Assembly (NCBI GenBank): GCA_034429715.1
Contig: DAOUFR010000093.1
Coordinates: 1-6,349, forward strand
Direction of reading: 5' to 3'
DNA from: CAIMUM01 sp034429715
GTDB lineage: Bacteria > Chloroflexota > Dehalococcoidia > GIF9 > UBA5629
DNA: 6,349 nucleotides
In this document: in pieces, positions 1 through 6,235 of the stretch
Layout: the number at the start of each line of letters is the position of its first letter
How positions within the stretch are numbered: position 1 is the stretch's first letter
Program-made: the position numbers and the translations under genes
Notes under the pieces: model-generated
The model's database searches: none
Told to the model about the DNA's origin: nothing
Seen by the model: only the letters and a program-made list of their open reading frames with translations

Positions 1-1
1 G

Positions 2-2194
2 GGCTATTCGGCTATTACCTTTATCTCCGGCGACGGCAAGATGTACCGCTTCCGCACGGACGACGTGTCCATGGAGCAGCGCAAGGTATGGACCTTCGAG
101 GCCGAGCTGCGGCCCGGCATCAGCTATAACCGCTGGTTCGAGGGCAATGTGGCCATCGGGCCGGACGGCACCCTCTACGCCGGCAATACCAATTTCAACT
201 ATTACGCCGTCAATCCGGACGGAACGCTCAAGTGGACCTACGAAACGGCCAGCAACAACTGGTCCCAGGCCGCCTTCGCGGCAGACGGCACCATTTTCTG
301 GGGCTCGCTCGACACCTACATCCGCGGTGTTAAGCCGGACGGCGTGGAGCTGTGGCGCACCCGCACGCTGGGATTCATCGCGGCCTCGGCCGCGATCGGC
401 TCGGACGGCACGGTGTATATGGGCGGCTTCGACAGCGACCTGTATGCGCTCGATCCGAAGAAGGGCGATGTTAAATGGAAATTCGGAACGGGAGACCATA
501 TCTACTCGTCAGCCGCCCTGGACTGCGACGTGGCTGGCAACACCACCGCCATCTACTTCGGCTCCGCCGACGGCACGTTGTACGCCCTGAGGCCGGACGG
601 CTCACTGATCTGGAAATACGACACGGGCGACGTAATCCGCTCCTCACCCGTGGTGGGTCTGGCGCCCTCGGGTGACGGCCGCATCATCTATTTTGGCTGC
701 GGCAACGGCAAGCTGTATGCGCTTAACTCGGGCGGCAGCCTGCGCTGGGCCTTCGACACCAATTCGACGTCTGAGGAGCTGCGCGACCGCAACGACCTCA
801 ACGGCTCTCCCGCCCTGGGCAAGACGGGCGTGTATATAGGGGGCGAGCATGGACAGGTATGGTATGTGCCCTACGACTACTGCCTGAGGGCCAACGACGC
901 ACGCTGCGCCTCCGCTCAGACCTTCCCCGACGATGTCTGCGCGCTCTACTTTGTTACTCCGGGCGGCAACACGCTCAACGAATTCCCGGATACGCTGCCG
1001 CCCTCAGCCATGATCGCGCTGCGCCTGGTCGTGCGCAAAGGCGGTGAGACCGTCAACGCGCGTCTCTGCGACAGCCCGGTGGGCTGCCAGCAGGACGCCC
1101 TGGTTGCTGAGATCGAGCCGAACGTCGCATTAGACGTGGACCATTCGGCCGACGGGCACTATATCTATATCAGGCCGAAAGATTTCCTGACGCCGGGACA
1201 GGACTACCGGCTGAAGGTAAAAGGAAAATATTATACGGACGGCTGGAGAGTGGGGAACATGACGCTGGGCGGCACCGAGGCCGGCAATTTCGAGGGACAG
1301 TTCAATTTCCGCGCTGCTGCGATGCAAAATAGCCTGCCTCTCAGCATTTCCGGCGATAAGGTGACGGGCCTGGAGTGGACGCGCCTGGCGGCGCCCATAC
1401 CCACCATGCTGCCCAGCCTCAACCAGATCGGCTTCGACTATATCGACTGGCTGATCGGTCCCGTGGCTGTTACGTCTCCTGATTCCAACGGAGAGGGGAA
1501 ATTCATACTCTGGGCCATCGGCGCCCGGCATGACGATAAAGGACAGCTGGCGGCCGATCCCTCGAGCGATTTCGCCATCCCCTTGAACGGCCGCTACAGG
1601 GGGTCCGATTTCATACTGCAGAACCGAAATTTCCCCATGGCCATCACCGGCATCATGATACCTTTCAACCTCTTCGAGCTGAGGGGAAGCCTGGCGGCCG
1701 ACGGCAGTTCATCGTACGCGGCCGCCTTCGCGGACACCGACACGCTGGGCATACCCACCTTCGGGCCGTACATGGTCATCGCCGGGCTGGCCAATAACTG
1801 GTATCAGAAGTTGCTGGTATCAGGCACCTACGTAACGCGTCCCTACGATGGCGCCGCCAACCATGCCCCGCAGGGGATACATGTAACGGGCATCAGCTTC
1901 CAGCCGCCGGACGGGAAAGCGCCGGCACAGGCGGCGGCCGTATTCTCCCTGGATCCGGGCGCCTCTTACCCGGCAGCGGAGCACCGGGCCGCGTTACTAC
2001 TGGTGGACCCGCAGGGCAACGAAGCCGTCTATATGGACTACCTGGCCAACACCTCTGTCGAAACAGATGAAGAGGGGAATCTCAAGTCCGTGACACTTTC
2101 CATCCCGGCAACAACCAGGCTGCCGGCAGACATGATGGTCTACGTTATGATGGACGTTTTCCCGGCGGCAAATAAAAGCATAGATACCAGATAG
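2..2194 (+). CDS. PQQ-like beta-propeller protein with Ig-like and unknown C-terminal regions (5' partial)
   Basis: The reading frame is open from base 2, and the residues before the first Met (base 41) already look like a propeller strand (FISGDGKMYRF), so the true start lies upstream of the window. Numbering from that Met, about six blades occupy residues 35-280. They repeat a pattern of DGT-hydrophobic-Y-x-G, then YAL, then PDG-x-L-x-W, for example near 116-150, 155-197 and 200-240. This is the PQQ-like/pyrrolo-quinoline repeat fold, which also serves as a non-enzymatic scaffold (BamB type); I see no dehydrogenase active site. Residues about 300-400 resemble a bacterial Ig-like (Big_5/SbsA-type) module, ending in IRPKDFLTPGQDYRLKVKGKY. 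Residues about 430-717 are beta-rich and unrecognised. Cysteines at 281, 289, 300, 343 and 349 would suit disulfides in an exported protein, but any signal peptide lies outside the window. It is probably the first visible gene of an operon with the acylase 49 bp downstream. The propeller call is firm; the function is unknown. Confidence 0.85.
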   Translation, partial: GYSAITFISGDGKMYRFRTDDVSMEQRKVWTFEAELRPGISYNRWFEGNVAIGPDGTLYAGNTNFNYYAVNPDGTLKWTYETASNNWSQAAFAADGTIFWGSLDTYIRGVKPDGVELWRTRTLGFIAASAAIGSDGTVYMGGFDSDLYALDPKKGDVKWKFGTGDHIYSSAALDCDVAGNTTAIYFGSADGTLYALRPDGSLIWKYDTGDVIRSSPVVGLAPSGDGRIIYFGCGNGKLYALNSGGSLRWAFDTNSTSEELRDRNDLNGSPALGKTGVYIGGEHGQVWYVPYDYCLRANDARCASAQTFPDDVCALYFVTPGGNTLNEFPDTLPPSAMIALRLVVRKGGETVNARLCDSPVGCQQDALVAEIEPNVALDVDHSADGHYIYIRPKDFLTPGQDYRLKVKGKYYTDGWRVGNMTLGGTEAGNFEGQFNFRAAAMQNSLPLSISGDKVTGLEWTRLAAPIPTMLPSLNQIGFDYIDWLIGPVAVTSPDSNGEGKFILWAIGARHDDKGQLAADPSSDFAIPLNGRYRGSDFILQNRNFPMAITGIMIPFNLFELRGSLAADGSSSYAAAFADTDTLGIPTFGPYMVIAGLANNWYQKLLVSGTYVTRPYDGAANHAPQGIHVTGISFQPPDGKAPAQAAAVFSLDPGASYPAAEHRAALLLVDPQGNEAVYMDYLANTSVETDEEGNLKSVTLSIPATTRLPADMMVYVMMDVFPAANKSIDTR

Positions 2195-2229
2195 GCTGTG
2201 CGCTGTTCTTATCCAAAGGCGATTACATA

Positions 2230-2238
2230 AAGGAGGTG
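2230..2238 (+). promoter_or_regulatory. Strong Shine-Dalgarno for the acylase gene
   Basis: AAGGAGGTG matches the anti-Shine-Dalgarno end of bacterial 16S rRNA over nine bases. Its GG ends 7 nt before the GTG at 2244. This spacing fixes GTG as the start codon and shows that this host uses classical SD-led initiation. The 49-bp gap after the propeller gene contains no visible hairpin terminator, which fits co-transcription. Confidence 0.85.
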
Positions 2239-2243
2239 GGTAC

Positions 2244-4646
2244 GTGAAATCGAAAAAAGGCAGGGCGCTGATCATATCGCTGAGTATTGTACTCGTCCTG
2301 GTGATAATCGTGGCAATAGCCGTTCAGGTGGTATTCAGACTTCCCCAACCGGCATATGCAGGCAGCGAAAAGATGGAAGGTCTTTCGTCCGCGGTCGAGG
2401 TGCGCACCGATGAATACGGCATACCCCATATCCTTGCTCAGAATGAGAAGGACCTCTTTTTCGCTCAGGGATACATCACCGCCCGTGAGCGGATGTTCCA
2501 GATGGACATGACGCGCCTTGCGGGCAGGGGTGAACTGTCGTCGGTGCTGGGCGAGATCATGTTTGATACCGACAGATATTTCAAGACGTTCGGTTTTTAC
2601 CGGGCCGCCGAAGAAGAATATGCAGGCCTGGAGCCCGCTGCAAAATCGGTAGTCGACGATTATACCCGCGGGGTAAACGCCTACATAGCCAGCGCGAAGT
2701 ACCTGCCCAGCGAATACACCATACTCGGATTTAAGCCTCAGGCCTGGAAACCTCAGGACACCATGGTCTGCGGGATTCTCATGGCCTACAGCCTGAACCG
2801 TTCCAAGGATACGGAGTTGATACTCAATCAGATCGGCGATTCGGCCGGCGCCGATATGCTGAAAACGATCATCCCTATTGTGCCCGCCGATGCACCCACG
2901 ATATCCGGCTCACATGAAAACAAACTGCCGCCTGTTACATCCGGCATCGATCATTCCGCTGGACCTGTTGCCGGCGCTGCGGGGGGTAGCGGCAGCGTCG
3001 ACAGCCCGTTTCCCCTGGATATGCCTGCCAGCAACTGGATGATCTTCTCCGGCAAGCGCACCACCTCGGGCAAAGCCGTCTTCACCGGCAGCCCTGACCT
3101 GGCCCCAACTATTCCTGCGCTTTTCTACCTGGTGCACCTCAAGGGCGGCGACTACGATGTCATGGGCGGTTCGATACCCGGCGCCCCTACCATCAACGTG
3201 CTTGGGCTGAACCGTTATTTCGCCTGGAGCACCACCAACGGCAGGGGCGACGAGATGGACTTCTTTATCGAAAAGATCAATCCGGCCGATGCCGATCAGT
3301 ACCTGACCGAAGACGGTTATAAGAATTTCAAGATAGTCGAGGAGACCATCAGGGTCAAGGGCAAGGATGGATTCAGAGAGGAGAAACTGCGGGTCAGGAT
3401 ATCCAGGCACGGCCCCATCATATCCGATGTAATGCCCCGGGCGCCCGCCAACTGCGCCGTGATGTGGGTCGGCCTTCAGCCTCACCTCGGTATCATGGAG
3501 GGTTTTATCGCGCTGGATAAAGCCAGGAATTTCTATGAGTTCCGCAAGGCGTTAAGCGTGGTGCGTACACCCACGCTCAACGTGGGCTATGCCGATATTT
3601 ACGGCAATATAGGTTACCAGTATATAGCATCGCCTCCCCTGCGCAAGTCCGGCGACGGCACCCTGCCCGTGCCGGGTGATGAAGGTAAATACGATTGGAC
3701 CGGCTATGTCCCCTTCGACAGCCTTCCATATGATTTGAACCCCTACCAGGGGTACGTGGCGTCCTTTAATAACGTTCCGAAAATAACCGACTACCACATC
3801 ACCAACTTCTGGATGATCGAGCGTGCCCTGCGCTTCGATCAAATAGTCAAGAGCAAAGAAAAGTTCACCTTCGACGAGATAAGGAAAATGCAACTGGACA
3901 ACGTCTCGGTCGAGTCGCAGTACTGGGCGCCGCTGATCCTGTCGGCCTGCGGCGGTATGGACGATATGAAGCCGGCGCTGGACCTGTTCAAGGGGTGGGA
4001 CTATTCCTCCGATATCAACAGCCCGGCGGCCACGCTCTTCAACGCATTCTACAAGTATATGGTGCAGAACACGCTGGAAAACAAGATAGGCGCCAAGTTG
4101 AATGCAGAGCTCACGCAGGATTACCAGATTTACATACCGGACAGGCTGCTCACGATTATGGTGAACGATAACGGTAATCTGTTTTTCGACGATGTTAAGA
4201 CCGCCGATGTAAGGGAAACCCGCGATGATATCATCAGGAAAAGCATGAAAGACGCTGTAGCGGAGCTGACCGCCAGGCTGGGGCAGGACCCGTCGAATTG
4301 GCAGTGGGGAAAGGTCCATCAGATGACGTTCAAGCATCCCCTGGGGAGTAAGTTGAGCTTCTATAACCTGAGCCCCATCCCGACCAACGGCGATGGGTTC
4401 ACCATCAATGCGGGTATGTGGGACGCCAAGAACCCGTATGCCATGGATGCCGGCGGGGTTATCAGGCTGGTAGTGGATATGTCCGATCTCGAGAAATCCA
4501 CCATTATGAGTCCGCCCGGGCAGTCGGGATTGTACCTGAGTCCGTATTACAACGACCTTGCGCAGATGTGGGCAAACGGACAGCAGGTGCCGACGCATTT
4601 TCTCACTGCCGGTGACCTGCCGCAGGTTCTGACATTACATCCTTAA
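2244..4646 (+). CDS. Penicillin acylase family (Ntn) hydrolase, membrane-anchored
   Basis: This 800-residue protein is full length for the penicillin acylase/amidase family (S45). These enzymes cleave amide bonds of N-acyl compounds such as beta-lactams, acyl-homoserine lactones or lipopeptides after self-cleavage into alpha and beta chains. Residues 8-30 form an N-terminal membrane segment after a basic MKSKKGR. An AYA-G at 37-40 could be a signal-peptidase site, but an uncleaved anchor is equally possible. The alpha-chain landmarks VEVRTDEYGIPHI (51-63) and FAQGYITARERMFQMDMTRL (73-92, with RGELS just after) are typical. The beta chain should begin at Ser263 (PASNWMIFSGKRTTSGK). Asn509/Asn510 in ASFNNVP match the oxyanion Asn region, and Arg527 or Arg530 the conserved downstream Arg. 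The segment STTNGRGDEMDF (329-340) matches the family's calcium-binding stretch. Residues about 221-262 are a low-complexity Gly/Ala/Ser/Pro stretch, a plausible excised spacer. The family call is firm; the substrate cannot be told. Confidence 0.93.
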   Translation: MKSKKGRALIISLSIVLVLVIIVAIAVQVVFRLPQPAYAGSEKMEGLSSAVEVRTDEYGIPHILAQNEKDLFFAQGYITARERMFQMDMTRLAGRGELSSVLGEIMFDTDRYFKTFGFYRAAEEEYAGLEPAAKSVVDDYTRGVNAYIASAKYLPSEYTILGFKPQAWKPQDTMVCGILMAYSLNRSKDTELILNQIGDSAGADMLKTIIPIVPADAPTISGSHENKLPPVTSGIDHSAGPVAGAAGGSGSVDSPFPLDMPASNWMIFSGKRTTSGKAVFTGSPDLAPTIPALFYLVHLKGGDYDVMGGSIPGAPTINVLGLNRYFAWSTTNGRGDEMDFFIEKINPADADQYLTEDGYKNFKIVEETIRVKGKDGFREEKLRVRISRHGPIISDVMPRAPANCAVMWVGLQPHLGIMEGFIALDKARNFYEFRKALSVVRTPTLNVGYADIYGNIGYQYIASPPLRKSGDGTLPVPGDEGKYDWTGYVPFDSLPYDLNPYQGYVASFNNVPKITDYHITNFWMIERALRFDQIVKSKEKFTFDEIRKMQLDNVSVESQYWAPLILSACGGMDDMKPALDLFKGWDYSSDINSPAATLFNAFYKYMVQNTLENKIGAKLNAELTQDYQIYIPDRLLTIMVNDNGNLFFDDVKTADVRETRDDIIRKSMKDAVAELTARLGQDPSNWQWGKVHQMTFKHPLGSKLSFYNLSPIPTNGDGFTINAGMWDAKNPYAMDAGGVIRLVVDMSDLEKSTIMSPPGQSGLYLSPYYNDLAQMWANGQQVPTHFLTAGDLPQVLTLHP

Positions 4647-4647
4647 C

Positions 4648-4653
4648 AGGAGG
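4648..4653 (+). promoter_or_regulatory. Shine-Dalgarno of the truncated reductase reading frame
   Basis: AGGAGG begins one base after the acylase stop codon and sits 6 nt before a TTG at 4660. Sequence and spacing are those of an efficient initiation site, yet the frame it serves ends after 18 codons. It is the main reason to treat what follows as a former operon gene and not as random spacer. Confidence 0.6.
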
Positions 4654-4659
4654 ACAGTC

Positions 4660-4716
4660 TTGAAACTATCTGGAAAAACAGCCTTTATCAGCGGCGATGG
4701 CTATCGTCGCAGATAA
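4660..4716 (+). pseudogene. Truncated 5' end of a short-chain dehydrogenase/reductase gene
   Basis: From the TTG at 4660 the frame reads MKLSGKTAFISGDGYRRR and then TAA, with TAG next. The first 12 residues match the classic start of short-chain dehydrogenases/reductases: M-K-L-x-G-K-T-A-x-I-T/S-G, beta strand 1 leading into the NAD(P)-binding TGxxxGxG loop. The match breaks exactly in the glycine motif, where GIG should follow. Nothing SDR-like follows in any forward frame up to the peptidase gene, so the remainder is deleted or displaced, not merely frameshifted. The position directly behind the acylase stop, with a perfect ribosome-binding site, indicates it was once the next operon gene. 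Alternatives are a genuine 18-residue peptide or a chance resemblance; the similarity is short, so confidence is moderate. Confidence 0.5.
4691..4710 (+). other. Stem-loop at the end of the reductase remnant
   Basis: GCGGCGAT (4691-4698) pairs with ATCGTCGC (4703-4710) over 8 bp, including one G-U pair, around a GGCT loop. It could be a transcript-end or stability hairpin for the acylase mRNA. No T-run follows (AGATAATAGGTG), so it is not a convincing intrinsic terminator. Part of it lies in the former glycine-loop codons of the remnant, so it may be fortuitous. Confidence 0.35.
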
Positions 4717-4782
4717 TAGGTGTTTATATACTGGTTTGGAACTTACGTGTAGGTATTGATCTTTGCGGATGTATTATAGGCT
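4704..4782 (+). promoter_or_regulatory. Candidate promoter region of the M60 peptidase gene
   Basis: Two -10-like hexamers are visible. TATACT at 4727-4732 would start transcription near 4739, leaving a leader of about 44 nt; its best -35 partner (TCGTCG, 4704-4709) is poor. TATTAT at 4772-4777 ends 5 nt before the ATG at 4783, so transcription would begin at or next to the start codon and give a leaderless mRNA. The latter also lacks a good -35. The segment is AT-richer than the flanking genes, and the peptidase gene lacks an SD sequence, which makes its own promoter plausible. The choice between the two is unresolved. Confidence 0.25.
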
Positions 4783-6231
4783 ATGAATACGCAGCGAAAA
4801 GGTGGCGGATGTATCCTCTGGACAATAGTTTTCTGCTTTATTTTCGGCGTTGCAGCGATTGGTATCTGTGCCGGTTCCGAGACGACGCCACCGGCTGAAG
4901 CGCCCTCACCCGTCGCACAGCAGCCACCGGCTGAAGCGCCCTCAACCGCCGCCAAACAACCGCCCGTAATTGTACCTTCGCCTGCGCCCGGGCCCAAACC
5001 GGTTGTTACAGGCGCCAACATCCTGTCCAATCCCGGATTCGAGCTCGGTTCAGCGGGTATGCCGGAAGGATGGACGACAGATGGATGGAAGCCGGGCAAA
5101 TTTGTGTGGGACAATACGGTGGCCCATTCGGGCCGGTACTCGGCCAAGATCGAGTCACCGCAGGCCAATGATCTGCGCTGGTTGCAGAAGGTGAACGTCC
5201 GCCCTACCTCCAGGTATAAGTTCACCGCCTGGGTCCGGACATTGAACGTGGGACCCAGCCCCGAGGCTAACGACATCGGCGCTAACCTGAGCATTGAGGG
5301 GGGATATTTGCTATCGGATGATCTGAAGGGGACTAACGATTGGACCCTCCTATCCAAGGATATCGTGACAGGGCCAAAGGACTCTACTCTCACCGTCCAG
5401 TTGCGTCTGGGTCACTTTAGCGCCACGAACACCGGTACTGTCTGGTTTGACGATGTTTCTCTGGCTCGGATCGAGGGCGATGATATGGTGTTGTTTGAGG
5501 GCGACCACGTAATCTTGGAGTTGTACGGATCGGACGCGATCGCGATACGCGATGTTCCGGGCTGGCTGCACAAGCTGGATGCGGCATATGGGCATTACGA
5601 GGAATTGGTGGGGTCGAGCCCCTACGATGGCGAAAAGATCGTTGTACAGGAAGTCCCACCGATGAGGTACGGCGGCATAGCAGGCAATCCAATTCTGATT
5701 AACCAGCAGATTCTCAATATAGACCAGATGAACAAGTCCAACGATCTTAACTTCGGCGTTATGCATGAAATCGCCCACGACTTTGATATAGCGCCCTATT
5801 CGGGATTGTATATAGGAGACGGGGCCATTAACGCTGAAGGATGGGCCAACCTGAAGCTCGTGTACGCGGCGGAGCGGATGTCCGTCACATACCCGGAAGC
5901 AACGTTTTGGGGTGACGGTATTGCCCTCCCGCTGGGCGAGCGTGGTGCGGAGTTTGAGAGAAAGTACGCCGTCCCCTATCTCCAGGCAGGCCGCCGCGAC
6001 GGCCTGCAGATGAACAATGACGTTCTGACCGGGCTCCTCTACTCGTTGAAACGGCAGATCGGCTGGAAGCCGTTTAAAGCGACATTTCGCGACTACCGGA
6101 CATACAAAGCGGGCAATTCCCCTGTCTCGAGCTCGCTTGATAAAATCCGTCTTTTCGTCAAGCTGCTGAGCAAGAACAGCGGTACGGACCTTGCGCCGAC
6201 CTTCAGGTCATGGGGTTTCAACATCCTGTAG
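4783..6231 (+). CDS. Secreted M60 (enhancin-like) zinc metallopeptidase with carbohydrate-binding module
   Basis: This 482-residue protein has four parts. Residues 1-30 are a signal or anchor segment: basic MNTQRK, a hydrophobic core at 11-28 and possible cleavage after ICA at 30. Residues 31-76 are a Pro/Ala-rich linker with an internal repeat. Residues 78-230 are a jelly-roll module opening with NILSNPGFE and closing with GTVWFDDVSL, like CBM4/9-type carbohydrate-binding domains. Residues about 235-482 are the peptidase. HEIAH (328-332) supplies two zinc-binding His and the catalytic Glu329; Glu352, 19 residues later in NAEGWANL, is the likely third ligand. HExxH, an 8-28-residue gap, then ExxxN is the M60/enhancin signature. 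The C-terminus (GLLYSLKRQIGWKPF, then DLAPTFRSWGF) also matches M60 ends. Known M60 enzymes cut mucin-like O-glycoproteins, so an extracellular glycoprotein target is inferred. An in-frame TAG at 4777-4779 rules out an earlier start. No good SD precedes the ATG (only AGG 2 nt away). Confidence 0.8.
   Translation: MNTQRKGGGCILWTIVFCFIFGVAAIGICAGSETTPPAEAPSPVAQQPPAEAPSTAAKQPPVIVPSPAPGPKPVVTGANILSNPGFELGSAGMPEGWTTDGWKPGKFVWDNTVAHSGRYSAKIESPQANDLRWLQKVNVRPTSRYKFTAWVRTLNVGPSPEANDIGANLSIEGGYLLSDDLKGTNDWTLLSKDIVTGPKDSTLTVQLRLGHFSATNTGTVWFDDVSLARIEGDDMVLFEGDHVILELYGSDAIAIRDVPGWLHKLDAAYGHYEELVGSSPYDGEKIVVQEVPPMRYGGIAGNPILINQQILNIDQMNKSNDLNFGVMHEIAHDFDIAPYSGLYIGDGAINAEGWANLKLVYAAERMSVTYPEATFWGDGIALPLGERGAEFERKYAVPYLQAGRRDGLQMNNDVLTGLLYSLKRQIGWKPFKATFRDYRTYKAGNSPVSSSLDKIRLFVKLLSKNSGTDLAPTFRSWGFNIL
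4887..4944 (+). repeat. 36-bp-period direct repeat in the linker of the peptidase gene
   Basis: A 22-base sequence at 4887-4908 recurs without mismatch at 4923-4944, exactly 36 bp (12 codons) later. Both copies encode PPAEAPS within the proline-rich linker. The following 14 bases of each unit are diverged. This is a recent in-frame duplication that lengthens the flexible tether between membrane segment and carbohydrate-binding domain. Confidence 0.9.
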
Positions 6232-6235
6232 ATGG

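Noticed and set aside
18..37. Similarity of 17 in 20 bases to 4682-4701, considered as a dispersed repeat or duplication
   Set aside because: The match covers six or seven shared codons (FISGDG) only and does not extend on either side; chance codon similarity explains it as well as homology.
3552..4598. Long minus-strand open frame (348 codons) opposite the acylase gene
   Set aside because: It lies fully inside a gene with strong family motifs in the plus frame, and its translation is His/Arg/Val-rich with no domain or export pattern. It is a shadow of GC-biased codons.
4660..4716. Leader peptide with attenuator hairpin
   Set aside because: The peptide has no run of one regulatory amino acid, the hairpin overlaps the coding frame with no alternative stem or T-tract, and the next gene has its own initiation context.
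4773..4778. Perfect TATAAT on the minus strand just upstream of the peptidase gene
   Set aside because: No -35 partner is found at 16-18 bp, and no minus-strand gene lies downstream of it; it is the complement of the AT-rich start region.
4852..4872. Lipoprotein signal in the peptidase (Cys29 after AIGI)
   Set aside because: The residues before Cys29 (I-G-I) do not fit a lipobox, which needs a small residue at -1; ordinary Sec cleavage after Ala30 or an uncleaved anchor fits better.
4743..5393. Minus-strand open frame of 216 codons across the start of the peptidase gene
   Set aside because: Its low-complexity Gly/Ala-rich part is the antisense of the Pro-rich linker repeat. It has no credible initiation site or family motif.
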